Assembly (NCBI RefSeq): GCF_036203305.1
Contig: NZ_CP108131.1
Coordinates: 4,030,001 to 4,094,000, forward strand
Direction: 5' to 3'
Length of the DNA stretch: 64,000 bases
From: Streptomyces sp. NBC_00190
GTDB taxonomy: Bacteria; Actinomycetota; Actinomycetes; Streptomycetales; Streptomycetaceae
Part shown: positions 47,559-57,160 of the stretch, in pieces
Position numbering within the stretch: position 1 is the first letter of the stretch
How the letters are laid out: each line of letters starts with the position of its first letter
Notes under the pieces: generated by a model
Databases searched by the model: none
The model's input: the letters and a program-made list of their open reading frames with translations, nothing else
Told to the model about the DNA's origin: nothing
Made by a program: the position numbers and the translations under genes

Positions 47559-49823
47559 GTGGCCGAGGCGGCAGACATCCTGGGGGCCTCACCCGCCCCT
47601 GCCCGGCGCCGATGGCTGCGGCGCGCAGTCGTCCTGCTCGCCGGGACGCCGGTGATGGCCGCTCTCGTCTACTCTCCCGCCCCCAAGGCCCAGGCCGCGC
47701 AGGCGGCCTCCGTCGACATCCAGCTGACCTCGATGACCCCCGCCGCCCCGGTCAAGAGCGACACCCTGACCATCTCCGGCACCGTGGTCAACAACAGCTC
47801 CGAGACGATCAACGACGCCCACGTGGGCCTGCGGGTCGGCCCCCTCCTCGCGGACCGGTCCTCGATAGACGAGGCGGCGGAGCGCACCGGCTTCCGGGCC
47901 GGCACGGACCCCGGGGAGATCGACCCCGCCTACGCCGTGAAGATCGACTCGCTGCCCTCCAAGGTCGGCCGCCAGTTCAGCCTCACGGTCCCGGTGAACA
48001 AGCTGGACCTGGACAAGGACGGCGTCTACCAGCTCGGCGTCTCCCTGTCCGGCGTGACCGAGAGCCGCCCCTCCGAGCAGGTCCTCGGCATCAAGCGGAC
48101 CTTCCTCCCCTGGCAGCCTGAGGCCGCCGCCAAGCGCTCCCAGCTCACGTACGTGTGGCCGCTGATCTCCACCACCCATGTGACCGCGGAGACCGGCTCG
48201 GACGAGACCCAGACCCCCGTGTTCCTCGACGACTCCCTCGCCGACGAGCTGAAGCCGGGCGGCCGTCTGGAACGGATGGTCGCGCTCGGCAAGGAACTGC
48301 CCATCACCTGGGTGATCGACCCCGACCTGCTGTACACGGTCGACGCGATGACCAAGGGCTACCGGGTCCGCGTCCCGGGCGGCAAGCCCGTACAGGGCAA
48401 GAACAAGGCCGTCGCCGAGCAGTGGCTGAGCTCCCTGGAAGCCGCCGTCCAGGGCAAGAAGGTCGTCGCCCTTCCCTTCGCCGACCCCGATCTGGCCTCC
48501 CTCGCCCACCACGGCAAGGACGTCTCGGGCACCCTGGGCCAGCTGCGGCCCGCCACCGACAAGGCGAAGCAGGCCGTCGAGACGGTCCTGCACGTCCCCG
48601 CGTCCACCGACTTCTCCTGGCCCCTGGACGGCGCGATCGACCCCTCGATCGTCAACGTCGCCACCTCGGCCGGCGCCCACAACATCCTCACCCGCAGCGA
48701 CAGCCTCTCGGAGAGCGGAGCCCTCGGGTACACCCCCTCGGCCGCCCGCCCCATCGGCGCGGGCGCCACCGCCGTCGTCGCGGACGCGGAGCTCTCCACG
48801 GCGTTCGAGGGCGACATGCTGAACGCCGGGAACTCCACCCTCGCCGAGCAGCGGTTCCTCGCCCACACCCTCGCCCTGAACCTGCAGCACACCGACGAGC
48901 AGCGCAGCTTCGTCGTCGCCCCGCAGCGGATGCCCACCGCCAGCCAGGTGGAGACTATGGCCCGGGCCGTCCGCGCCCTCCAGGCGGGCCGCTGGACCCA
49001 GCCCGGGGACCTCGAAGCCGCAGCGGCCGCCAAGCCCGACCCCGCGGCCGCCACCCAGGTGCCGGGCGCCGGCCAGTACCCCGAGGCCCTGCGCAAGCAG
49101 GAGCTCGCCGTCACGGCCTTCGAGAAGGTCCGCACCACCCAGAACACCCTCGATCACTTCAAGGTGATCCTCGCCGCACCCGACCGCGTCGAGATCCCCT
49201 TCGGCAACACGACCAACCGGGAGATGTCCACCTCCTGGCGCGGCCACCCCGCCGAGGCCGACCTCTACCGGGACCAAGTCCAGAACTACCTGATCGGTCT
49301 CACCGAGAAGGTCAAGGTCATCCCGAAGTCCGACGCCACCCTGTCCGGACACAGCGCCACCATCCCGGTGAGCGTCCAGAACAGCCTCGTCCAGGACGTC
49401 CACAACCTCGTCCTGCGGGTGAAGTCCGCCAACCCCACCCGCCTGATGTTCGGCGACAAGGGCGAGGCGGAACAGCAGGTCACCGTCCAGGGCGACCACA
49501 CCCAGACCGTCAAGTTCCCCGCCAACGCGACCGCGAGCGGCCCCGTCGAGGTCACCGCGCAGCTCTTCACCAAGGACGGCGCCCCTTACGGCAAGGAACG
49601 CAAGTTCACCGTGAATGCCACCGAGGTCACCCCCACTGTCATGCTCGTCATCGCCGGCGGTGTGCTCCTCCTGGTCCTCGCGGGCATCAAGATGTACGCG
49701 AGCCGCAAGCGCGTCGCGGCCCGCGCGGCCGCCGAGGAGAGCACGCAGCCGAGTGACGAGTCCCCGGACACCGGACCGCAAAGCACCGAGGGGTCCGGCA
49801 CGAGTGAGACAGTGGACCGTTGA
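47559..49823 (+). CDS. DUF6049-type secreted, membrane-anchored protein
   Basis: 754 residues from the GTG at 47559. N-terminal membrane-spanning segment (RRAVVLLAGTPVMAALVY), a large extracellular part, and a C-terminal anchor helix (VTPTVMLVIAGGVLLLVLAGIKMY) followed by a basic and Ser-rich cytoplasmic tail. Equivalent to Rv3909 next to mviN in Mycobacterium; function unknown. It lies 46 bp before murJ on the same strand and likely works in lipid II export or its control (inference). Confidence 0.9.
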   Translation: MAEAADILGASPAPARRRWLRRAVVLLAGTPVMAALVYSPAPKAQAAQAASVDIQLTSMTPAAPVKSDTLTISGTVVNNSSETINDAHVGLRVGPLLADRSSIDEAAERTGFRAGTDPGEIDPAYAVKIDSLPSKVGRQFSLTVPVNKLDLDKDGVYQLGVSLSGVTESRPSEQVLGIKRTFLPWQPEAAAKRSQLTYVWPLISTTHVTAETGSDETQTPVFLDDSLADELKPGGRLERMVALGKELPITWVIDPDLLYTVDAMTKGYRVRVPGGKPVQGKNKAVAEQWLSSLEAAVQGKKVVALPFADPDLASLAHHGKDVSGTLGQLRPATDKAKQAVETVLHVPASTDFSWPLDGAIDPSIVNVATSAGAHNILTRSDSLSESGALGYTPSAARPIGAGATAVVADAELSTAFEGDMLNAGNSTLAEQRFLAHTLALNLQHTDEQRSFVVAPQRMPTASQVETMARAVRALQAGRWTQPGDLEAAAAAKPDPAAATQVPGAGQYPEALRKQELAVTAFEKVRTTQNTLDHFKVILAAPDRVEIPFGNTTNREMSTSWRGHPAEADLYRDQVQNYLIGLTEKVKVIPKSDATLSGHSATIPVSVQNSLVQDVHNLVLRVKSANPTRLMFGDKGEAEQQVTVQGDHTQTVKFPANATASGPVEVTAQLFTKDGAPYGKERKFTVNATEVTPTVMLVIAGGVLLLVLAGIKMYASRKRVAARAAAEESTQPSDESPDTGPQSTEGSGTSETVDR

Positions 49824-49869
49824 GCGATGCCGTGGCCGGTCGGCCTGGGGACGATGAGGTGGGGTTTCG

Positions 49870-52044
49870 ATGAACGCGCCGTACGACGGTGACCGCGCGC
49901 AGGGCACTGGTGGGCCCGCGCCCTCCCAGGGCACTGCCCCGAGCACTCCGGTGCCCGGGCAGGTTCCCGCGCCCGCGCCCGCGCCGGACCACGACCCGTA
50001 CGTCCAGGACGCCTACGACCACGACCCCTACCGGTCGCAGGACCTGTCCGCCCAGGACCCCGTCGCCGAGGTCCTCTACGACCGGGCCGCACACCCCCCG
50101 CCGCCGCCCGGTACCTACCAGGAGCCCGGCCCGCTCTACGCCGCCCCGACCGCGCCCTCCTACTCCCCCGACCCGCGCGTCTGGGCCCAGACCCCGCCGC
50201 CCGAGCCGGACGGGCCCTCCCGCCACCTGCCGTACGGCGACCACGCCACCACCACCGAGTTCGTCGGCGTGGACTCCCTCGTCACCAAGGCGGCGGACGC
50301 GCCGTCCGAACCCGACGCCTTCGCGCACCTCTACCGGGACCAGGAGGCGGCTCCCCGCACTCCCGCCGAGGACGCCCCCGTCGCCGCCCCGGCGCCGAGC
50401 AAGCCCGCCGGACGCGCGTCCAGCCTCCTGAAGTCCAGCGCGCTCATGGCCGCCGGCACGATCGTCTCCCGCATCACCGGATTCCTGCGCACCCTGGTCA
50501 TCGCCGGCGCCATCGGCGTCGGCACGTTCAACGACACGTACCAGATCGCCAACACCCTGCCCACGATGATCTACGTGCTGGTCGGCGGCGGCGCCCTGAA
50601 CGCCGTCTTCATCCCGCAGCTGGTCCGGGCCATGAAGAACGACGACGACGGGGGAGAGGCGTACGCCAACCGGCTGCTGACCCTCGTCGTGGTCCTCCTG
50701 GCCGCCATCACGACCATCTGCGTCCTCGCGGCACCGGTCTTCATCACGATGATGTCGCCGAAGATCGCCTCCGACCCCCAGCAGATGGACGTCGCGGTCG
50801 CCTTCGCCCGCTACTGCCTGCCCACGATGTTCTTCATGGGCGTCCACGTGGTCCTCGGTCAGATCCTCAACGCCCGCGGCCGCTTCGGCGCGATGATGTG
50901 GACCCCGGTCCTCAACAACATCGTCGTCATCGCCACCTTCGGCGCGTTCATCTGGGCGTTCGGCGGCTTCACCACCTCCGGCGTCAACGCCACCACGGTC
51001 ACCGCCGAGGGCGTCCGCCTGCTGGGCCTGGGCACCCTGCTGGGCCTCACCGTCCAGGCCCTGGCCATGCTCCCCTACCTGCGCGACGCGGGCTTCAGGC
51101 CGCGCCTGCGCTTCGACTGGAAGGGCCACGGACTCGGCAAGGCCGCCGGCCTGGCCAAGTGGACGTTCTTCTTCGTCCTCGCCAACCAGATCGGGCTCGT
51201 CGTCGTCACCCAGCTCGCCACCTGGGCCGGATCCGTCGCGGAGAAGCAGGGTCACCCCGGTACCGGCATCACCGCCTACAACTACGCGCTTCTGCTGTGG
51301 CAGATGCCGCAGGCCATCATCACCGTCTCCGTCATGACGGCCGTCCTGCCGCGCATCTCCCGCTCCGCCCACGACGGAGACGCCGCCGCCGTCCGCGACG
51401 ACATCTCCTACGGGCTGCGCACCTCGGCCGTCGCGATCGTGCCCTGTGCCTTCGCGTTCCTCGCCCTCGGCGTCCCGATGGCCACCCTGCTCTACGCGGG
51501 CTCCGGCGCCGGCGCACAGAACATCGGCTACGTCCTGATGGCCTTCGGCCTCGGCCTCATCCCGTACTCGGTCCAGTACGTGGTCCTGCGCGGCTTCTAC
51601 GCCTACGAGGACACCCGCACGCCCTTCTACAACACCGTCATCGTCGCCGCCGTCAACGCGGCGGTCTCAACAGCCTCCTTCTTCGTCCTCCCCGCCCGGT
51701 GGGCCGTCGTCGGCATGGCCGCCGCCTACGGCCTCGGCTACACCGTCGGAGTCGGCGTCGCCTGGCGCCGGCTGAAGACCCGCCTCGGCGGCGACCTCGA
51801 CGGCGCCCACGTGATGCGCACCTACGCCCGCCTCACCGGCGCCTGCGTCCCGGCCGCCGCCGTGGGCGGCGCCGCCGCCTACGCGGTCACCCAGTGGCTG
51901 GGCAGCGGAGTCGTCGGCTCCGCCGCCGCCCTCGTGGCCGGCGGCATCGCCCTCGCGGCCGTGTTCCTCATCGCCGCCAAGCGGATGCGAATCGAAGAGC
52001 TCAACTCGATGGTCGGAATGGTCCGCGGACGTTTGGGGCGCTGA
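49870..52044 (+). CDS. murJ: Lipid II flippase MurJ (MviN)
   Basis: 724 residues. The first ~175 are Pro/Asp/Tyr-rich and disordered, far longer than in E. coli MurJ (511). The body has 14 hydrophobic helices starting LLKSSALMAAGTIVSRITGFLRT, with the TLPTMIYVLVGGGALNAVF block. It moves lipid II across the membrane. In M. tuberculosis MviN carries a C-terminal pseudokinase and extracellular domain; here that portion is the separate next gene, 48 bp downstream. Confidence 0.95.
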   Translation: MNAPYDGDRAQGTGGPAPSQGTAPSTPVPGQVPAPAPAPDHDPYVQDAYDHDPYRSQDLSAQDPVAEVLYDRAAHPPPPPGTYQEPGPLYAAPTAPSYSPDPRVWAQTPPPEPDGPSRHLPYGDHATTTEFVGVDSLVTKAADAPSEPDAFAHLYRDQEAAPRTPAEDAPVAAPAPSKPAGRASSLLKSSALMAAGTIVSRITGFLRTLVIAGAIGVGTFNDTYQIANTLPTMIYVLVGGGALNAVFIPQLVRAMKNDDDGGEAYANRLLTLVVVLLAAITTICVLAAPVFITMMSPKIASDPQQMDVAVAFARYCLPTMFFMGVHVVLGQILNARGRFGAMMWTPVLNNIVVIATFGAFIWAFGGFTTSGVNATTVTAEGVRLLGLGTLLGLTVQALAMLPYLRDAGFRPRLRFDWKGHGLGKAAGLAKWTFFFVLANQIGLVVVTQLATWAGSVAEKQGHPGTGITAYNYALLLWQMPQAIITVSVMTAVLPRISRSAHDGDAAAVRDDISYGLRTSAVAIVPCAFAFLALGVPMATLLYAGSGAGAQNIGYVLMAFGLGLIPYSVQYVVLRGFYAYEDTRTPFYNTVIVAAVNAAVSTASFFVLPARWAVVGMAAAYGLGYTVGVGVAWRRLKTRLGGDLDGAHVMRTYARLTGACVPAAAVGGAAAYAVTQWLGSGVVGSAAALVAGGIALAAVFLIAAKRMRIEELNSMVGMVRGRLGR

Positions 52045-52092
52045 TGCGCACAACCGTCGCCCCCCTTCGTGTGTCGTGCATAGCGTCGGACT

Positions 52093-53898
52093 GTGGGCAC
52101 AATTGGCATGGCTTCGCAGACTGGCCAACAGCGTGCAACGGATGGGGAGGCGGGAACGACGGTGGCGGAACGTAGCACGGCCGCCGTCGACGTGGCCGAC
52201 AACAGTGGCGACAAGCCGCTGGCCGCAGAAGCGGACAAGGCCACGGCCGACGGGGTGGACATCCAGAACGGACGAGCCGCGGACGGACCCATGCCCGAAA
52301 AGGACGGCGAACGCACGACCGCGGCCCCCGCGGCCGCACCCGAACTCCACAGCGGCCACAAGCTCGCCAGACGCTACCGGCTCGAAGAGTGCGTCACCCG
52401 TGTGGACGGATTCAGCAGCTGGCGCGCGATGGACGAGAAGCTGCGTCGGGCCGTGGGCGTGCACCTGATCCCCGCCGACCATCCGCGGGCCCGTTCCGTC
52501 CTGGCCGCAGCGCGCTCCTCCGCCCTGCTCGGCGACCCCCGGTTCGTCCAGGTGCTCGACGCCGTGGAGGAGAACGACCTCGTCTACGTCGTCCACGAGT
52601 GGCTGCCCGACGCCACCGAGCTCACCGCGCTCCTCGCCGCGGGCCCCCTGGAACCCCACGAGGCCTACCAGCTCGTCAGCCAGATCTCCCAGGCCATGGC
52701 CGCGGCACACCGCGAAGGCCTGGCCCACCTGCGCCTGACGCCGAGCGCGATACTGCGCACCTCCACGGGCCAGTACCGCATCCGCGGCCTCGCGGTGAAC
52801 GCCGCCCTGCGCGGGATCACCAGCGAGACCCCCCAGCGTGCCGACACCGAGGCCATCGGCGCACTCCTGTACGCCGCCCTCACCCAGCGCTGGCCGTACG
52901 AGAGCGACGCCTACGGCCTCACCGGCCTACCCAAGGGCGTCGGCCTGATCGCCCCCGACCAGGTCCGCGCCGGTGTCCACCGGGGTCTGGGCGAGCTCGC
53001 GATGCGCGCCCTCGCCAACGACGGAGCCACCGCCTCCCGTCAGGAACCGGCCTGCACCACCCCCGAGGAGCTGGCCAAGGCCGTCGCCGCGATGCCCCGC
53101 ATCCGGCCGCCGGAGCCCGCCTTCACCGCCCCGCCCGAGTACCAGCACACCACCTACCAGCAGGGCAGCTACGGCCGCCCCACGCCCCCCGGCGTACCCT
53201 CCTCGCAGACCGTCACCGTCGCTCCCCCGCCGCCCCCGCTGCAGAGCCGCACCGGCCGCGCCCTGAAGTGGGGCGTCGCCGCCCTGCTCATCGCCGCCCT
53301 CGGCCTCGGCAGCTGGCAGCTCGCGGACACCCTGCTGGGCCACGGCACCCAGAAGGGCAACAGCGGCACCACCAACAACAACACCAAGACGGGCCCGGAC
53401 GACACCCCGAAGGAGCCGGAGCGTACCCCTCTGTCCATCAAGAAGGCCGAGGAGTACTACCCGGACGGCAAGCCTCAGAACATCGAGGGCGCCTCTAACA
53501 GCCACGACGGCGACCCGAACTCCTTCTGGCGGACCTACGCGTACACCGACGGGCCCGACCTGGGCGCCTACAAGGAGGGGGTGGGGCTCGTCTTCGACCT
53601 CGGCTCGGAGCAGGATGTGACCGCCGCCTCGATAGCGTTCAAGTTCAGCGGCGACCACACAACGGCGACGATCTACGCGGCACCCAACATGTCGCCGTCG
53701 ACCCCGGTCAGCAGCCTGCAGAAGATCGCCACCGGGACCACCTCCGACAAGCAGCTCGACCTCGTCACGAAGACTCCGGTCAAGACGCGCTACGTGGTCC
53801 TGTGGCTCACCGCCATGCCGAAGTCCGGCGTCTCCGACTACAGCGGCGCCGGCTACAAGCAGGGCATCACGAACGTCTCGTTCTCTCGAACCTCATAG
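52093..53898 (+). CDS. Transmembrane pseudokinase, partner of MurJ
   Basis: 601 residues from GTG 52093 (GTG 52162 with GGGAGG upstream is an alternative; 578 residues). Cytoplasmic protein-kinase-like domain (about 95-320) that lacks catalytic residues: no VAIK lysine (VGVHLIP), LAHLRLTPSAIL in place of HRDLKPEN, and no DFG (IRGLAVN). A Pro-rich segment, one membrane helix (ALKWGVAALLIAALGLGSWQL) and an extracellular discoidin/CBM-like jelly-roll end (FDLGSEQDVTAASIAFKF) follow. It is the split form of the tail of mycobacterial MviN, where phosphorylation by PknB controls binding of FhaA. Confidence 0.92.
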   Translation: MGTIGMASQTGQQRATDGEAGTTVAERSTAAVDVADNSGDKPLAAEADKATADGVDIQNGRAADGPMPEKDGERTTAAPAAAPELHSGHKLARRYRLEECVTRVDGFSSWRAMDEKLRRAVGVHLIPADHPRARSVLAAARSSALLGDPRFVQVLDAVEENDLVYVVHEWLPDATELTALLAAGPLEPHEAYQLVSQISQAMAAAHREGLAHLRLTPSAILRTSTGQYRIRGLAVNAALRGITSETPQRADTEAIGALLYAALTQRWPYESDAYGLTGLPKGVGLIAPDQVRAGVHRGLGELAMRALANDGATASRQEPACTTPEELAKAVAAMPRIRPPEPAFTAPPEYQHTTYQQGSYGRPTPPGVPSSQTVTVAPPPPPLQSRTGRALKWGVAALLIAALGLGSWQLADTLLGHGTQKGNSGTTNNNTKTGPDDTPKEPERTPLSIKKAEEYYPDGKPQNIEGASNSHDGDPNSFWRTYAYTDGPDLGAYKEGVGLVFDLGSEQDVTAASIAFKFSGDHTTATIYAAPNMSPSTPVSSLQKIATGTTSDKQLDLVTKTPVKTRYVVLWLTAMPKSGVSDYSGAGYKQGITNVSFSRTS

Positions 53899-53908
53899 CG
53901 AAGGGGGG

Positions 53909-53931
53909 CTGCGAGAGCAAAGCTCTCGCAG
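53909..53931 (+). terminator. Terminator between pseudokinase and sigM
   Basis: CTGCGAGAGC (53909-53918) and GCTCTCGCAG (53922-53931), 3-base loop, so the sigma factor probably has its own promoter. Confidence 0.75.
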
Positions 53932-53956
53932 CACGGCGCCAACCAGGAGGGGAATC

Positions 53957-54658
53957 ATGAGGCCTGCGGCTGAGGACCCCGTCTCGGCACAGGACCAGGA
54001 ACTCCTGGCGATGCACGTCGCCGGAGACCCCGACGCCTTCGGTGAGCTCGTGCGGCGGCACCGCGACCGGCTGTGGGCGGTGGCCTTGCGCACGCTCGGC
54101 GACCGGGAGGAGGCCGCCGACGCGGTGCAGGACGCCCTCGTCTCCGCCTACCGGGCCGCCCACACCTTCCGCGGAGATTCCGCCGTCACCACCTGGCTGC
54201 ACCGCATCACCGTCAACGCCTGCCTGGACCGGGCCCGGAAAGCCGCCTCGCGCAGGACCGCCCCCCTCGACGACACGGACCGCCTGGAGCGCCTCCTGGA
54301 GCCCCATGAGTCCGCCGAGGCCCCCGCGGAGCGCCAGGACCTCCATCGCCAGCTCCTGGCCGCCCTCAGCACCCTCCCGGCCGAACAGCGGGCCGCACTC
54401 GTCCTCGTCGACATGCAGGGATACCCCGTCGCCGAAGCCGCCCGCATCCTTGACGTGCCCACCGGCACCGTGAAGAGCCGCTGCGCACGCGGCCGGGCGA
54501 AACTCCTGCCGATGCTCACTCATCTGCGCACGAATGCCGGGGATAACACCGCCACCGAGCGGGGAAGGAACCGGACGCCGGGCGCAGCCGTCCCACCAGC
54601 GGCAGACCCCAGGCACCCAGACCCAGACGCAGTGAAGGGCGGAGGTGGACGACCGTGA
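53957..54658 (+). CDS. sigM: ECF-type RNA polymerase sigma factor SigM
   Basis: 233 residues. Sigma region 2 (DPDAFGELVRRHRDRLWAVALRTLGDREEAADAVQDALVSAYR) and region 4 (LSTLPAEQRAALVLVDMQGYPVAEAARILDVPTGTVKSR) are complete. It is followed by an anti-sigma gene with a 4-base overlap and by trxB-trxA, the same order as SigM-RsmA-TrxB2-TrxC of mycobacteria, which suggests a link to redox or envelope stress. AGGAGGGG precedes the ATG. Confidence 0.94.
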   Translation: MRPAAEDPVSAQDQELLAMHVAGDPDAFGELVRRHRDRLWAVALRTLGDREEAADAVQDALVSAYRAAHTFRGDSAVTTWLHRITVNACLDRARKAASRRTAPLDDTDRLERLLEPHESAEAPAERQDLHRQLLAALSTLPAEQRAALVLVDMQGYPVAEAARILDVPTGTVKSRCARGRAKLLPMLTHLRTNAGDNTATERGRNRTPGAAVPPAADPRHPDPDAVKGGGGRP

Positions 54659-55587
54659 CCCCCCCGGCAAGCACGACCGGCACGACCGGCGCCATTCGGC
54701 ACCCGGACGTCTCGGAGATCTCCGACCTCACCGAAGGACTCCTCTCCCCGGCCCGCAGCGCCGAAGTCCGGCGCCACCTCGGCGACTGCGCCCTGTGCGC
54801 CGACGTCCGCGCCTCCCTGGACGAGATCCGCGCCCTCCTGGGCACCCTCCCGGGCCCCGCCCGGATGCCCGCCGACATCGCCGGCCGCATCGACGCGGCC
54901 CTCGCGGCCGAAGCCCTCCTCGACTCCACCACCCCCCAGGCCTCCGACGAGGACACTCGGCCCGCGTCCGCCGCCCGTCCCCGGCCGACCTCCCGCGATG
55001 TTTCACGTGAAACATCGCCCGCCGGCCACCCGAACGGCCCAAGCGGACCCGGGCGACGCCGCGCCCGCCGCCGAATCGCCGTCCTCACCGGCCTGGCCGG
55101 GGCCGCCGCCTGCGCGCTCGGGATCTTCCTGTTCGCCGACCTCTCCGGCCCGTCCTCCCACGACGCCACAGCCCGCCATGAAACAGCGACCTCCGCCGCC
55201 CAGCCCCCCACCGACAGTGCCTACACCGCCCAGGGCCTGCGCGGCAGCGTCGAGCAGCTCCTCGGCTCCGGGCAGGGCGCCAAGGCAGCCACCCAGGGGG
55301 AGCAGAACAACACCTACGGGTTGGAGAACACTCCGGCCCCCGGGATCGCCCCCAACGACCGCCAGGCGGCCTCCGTCCCCGCCTGTGTCCAACGCGCCAC
55401 CGGCCGCCCGGAGACCCCGATCGCCGCCGAACGCGGCAGCTACCAGGGCACTCCCGCCTACCTGCTCGTCCTGCCGCACCCGGGCGACGCCTCCCTCGTC
55501 GACGCTTACCTCGTCGACACCGGCTGCGAGAACACCGCTCCGGCGACCCCTGGAAAACTCCTGCTGACGAACACCTATCCCCGTTAG
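54655..55587 (+). CDS. Zinc-binding (ZAS) anti-sigma factor with one membrane helix
   Basis: 310 residues from a GTG that overlaps the sigM stop (GTGA), so translation is coupled. His41-X3-Cys45-X2-Cys48 (HLGDCALC) is the ZAS motif that grips sigma and can respond to thiol oxidation. A single helix ([21 protein letters not shown]) starts near residue 140, followed by an extracytoplasmic part. Residues 116-120 (VSRET) are written by a parS site. It should hold SigM inactive. Confidence 0.92.
   Translation: MTPPASTTGTTGAIRHPDVSEISDLTEGLLSPARSAEVRRHLGDCALCADVRASLDEIRALLGTLPGPARMPADIAGRIDAALAAEALLDSTTPQASDEDTRPASAARPRPTSRDVSRETSPAGHPNGPSGPGRRRARRRIAVLTGLAGAAACALGIFLFADLSGPSSHDATARHETATSAAQPPTDSAYTAQGLRGSVEQLLGSGQGAKAATQGEQNNTYGLENTPAPGIAPNDRQAASVPACVQRATGRPETPIAAERGSYQGTPAYLLVLPHPGDASLVDAYLVDTGCENTAPATPGKLLLTNTYPR
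55000..55013. other. parS: parS site 6 (inside the anti-sigma gene)
   Basis: Perfect GTTTCACGTGAAAC, read in frame as Val116-Ser-Arg-Glu-Thr120 of the anti-sigma factor, in a Pro/Arg-rich linker. Confidence 0.94.
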
Positions 55588-55712
55588 CGACACGTAAGGC
55601 CGCACCGGGACAGGCAGGGAATGCATGCGCCGTAGGATCAGTTGGGTGGGGTGAGAGTCCGCACCGGCCCCCGGTAGGCAGCACGCAGTCCGCAGAAACG
55701 AGGAAGAAACCC

Positions 55713-56672
55713 GTGAGCGACGTCCGAACCGTGATCATCATCGGCTCCGGGCCGGCCGGTTACACCGCCGCCCTGTACACCGCACGCGCTTCGCTCAAGC
55801 CCCTGGTGTTCGAAGGTGCCGTCACCGCCGGTGGCGCCCTGATGAACACCACCGAGGTGGAGAACTTCCCGGGGTTCCAGGACGGCATCATGGGCCCGGA
55901 CCTCATGGACAACATGCGTGGCCAGGCCGAGCGCTTCGGCGCCGAACTGGTCCCGGACGACATCGTGTCCGTGGACCTCACCGGGGAGATCAAGACCGTC
56001 ACCGACACCGCCGGCACCGTCCACCGCGCCAAGGCCGTCATCGTCACCACCGGCTCCCAGCACCGCAAGCTCGGCCTCCCCAACGAGGACGCCCTCTCCG
56101 GCCGCGGCGTCTCCTGGTGCGCCACCTGCGACGGATTCTTCTTCAAGGACCACGACATCGCCGTCGTCGGCGGCGGCGACACCGCGATCGAGGAAGCCAC
56201 CTTCCTCTCCCGGTTCGCCAAGTCCGTCACGATCGTCCACCGTCGCGACAGCCTGCGCGCGTCGAAGGCCATGCAGGACCGCGCCTTCGCCGACCCGAAG
56301 ATCAAGTTCGCCTGGGACAGCGAGGTCGCCGAGATCCACGGCGAGCAGAAGCTCTCCGGTCTCACCCTCCGCAACACCAAGACCGGCGAGACCTCCGCGC
56401 TGCCCGTCACCGGCCTCTTCATCGCCGTCGGCCACGACCCGCGCACCGAACTGTTCAAGGACCAGCTGGACCTCGACGGCGAGGGCTACCTCAAGGTCGA
56501 CGCCCCCTCCACCCGGACCAGCGTGACCGGCGTGTTCGGCGCCGGCGACGTCGTGGACCACACCTACCGTCAGGCGATCACCGCCGCGGGCACCGGTTGC
56601 TCCGCGGCCCTCGACGCCGAGCGCTTCCTCGCCGCCCTCGCGGACGCCGAGAAGGCTCACGCGGCCGTCTGA
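55713..56672 (+). CDS. trxB: Thioredoxin reductase
   Basis: 319 residues. FAD motif [18 protein letters not shown]; redox pair Cys136-Ala-Thr-Cys139; NADPH motif [12 protein letters not shown]. Reduces thioredoxin; sits 51 bp before trxA on the same strand. Start is a GTG with GAGGAAG in front. Confidence 0.97.
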   Translation: MSDVRTVIIIGSGPAGYTAALYTARASLKPLVFEGAVTAGGALMNTTEVENFPGFQDGIMGPDLMDNMRGQAERFGAELVPDDIVSVDLTGEIKTVTDTAGTVHRAKAVIVTTGSQHRKLGLPNEDALSGRGVSWCATCDGFFFKDHDIAVVGGGDTAIEEATFLSRFAKSVTIVHRRDSLRASKAMQDRAFADPKIKFAWDSEVAEIHGEQKLSGLTLRNTKTGETSALPVTGLFIAVGHDPRTELFKDQLDLDGEGYLKVDAPSTRTSVTGVFGAGDVVDHTYRQAITAAGTGCSAALDAERFLAALADAEKAHAAV

Positions 56673-56723
56673 CCCTCACACCAGCCCCACCCCACACCCC
56701 GCAGGAAGAAGAAGGAGGCCGCT

Positions 56724-57065
56724 GTGGCCGGCACCCTCAAGAACGTGACCGACGCTGACTTCGACGCCGAGGTCCTCAAGAGCGACAAGCCCGTACTGGT
56801 GGACTTCTGGGCCGCCTGGTGCGGACCTTGCCGCCAGATCGCGCCGTCCCTCGAGGCGATCGCCGCCGAGTACGGCGACCAGATCGAGATCGTCAAGCTC
56901 AACATCGACGAGAACCCGGCCACGGCCGCCAAGTACGGCGTCATGTCCATCCCGACGCTGAACGTCTACCAGGGCGGCGAGGTCGCCAAGACCATCGTCG
57001 GTGCCAAGCCGAAGGCCGCCATCCTGCGCGACCTCTCGGACTTCGTCGAGGTCAAGAGCGCCTGA
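56724..57065 (+). CDS. trxA: Thioredoxin
   Basis: 113 residues from a GTG with GAAGGAGG upstream; active site Trp32-Cys-Gly-Pro-Cys36 and cis-Pro region VMSIPTLNVY. Reduced by TrxB, keeps cytosolic disulfides reduced. Followed by a parS-containing terminator. Confidence 0.97.
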   Translation: MAGTLKNVTDADFDAEVLKSDKPVLVDFWAAWCGPCRQIAPSLEAIAAEYGDQIEIVKLNIDENPATAAKYGVMSIPTLNVYQGGEVAKTIVGAKPKAAILRDLSDFVEVKSA

Positions 57066-57100
57066 CGTCCAGGGGCCCCACCCAGCGGTAGCCAGGGAGG

Positions 57101-57114
57101 GTTTCACGTGAAAC
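57101..57114. other. parS: parS site 7
   Basis: Perfect GTTTCACGTGAAAC after trxA. Its right half is part of the stem of the trxA terminator. Confidence 0.94.
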
Positions 57115-57152
57115 GGGGCCGCCCCCTGACAGGGGGCGGCCCCGTTTCACGT
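57106..57152. terminator. Bidirectional terminator after trxA, fused with parS
   Basis: The 22-base arm 57106-57127 (ACGTGAAACGGGG...) pairs perfectly with 57131-57152 around a 3-base loop, between trxA and the convergent GNAT gene. The right arm ends in a parS half-site (GTTTCACGT, 57144-57152). Confidence 0.93.
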
Positions 57153-57160
57153 TCCCCGGT

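Noticed and set aside
47374..47592. N-terminal extension of the CCA nucleotidyltransferase
   Set aside because: Low-complexity Arg/Pro sequence without family similarity, overlapping the divergent gene's promoter; the GTG at 47373 gives the normal length.
57144..57157. An eleventh parS
   Set aside because: Only the left nine bases match; it is a half-site that forms the arm of the trxA terminator.
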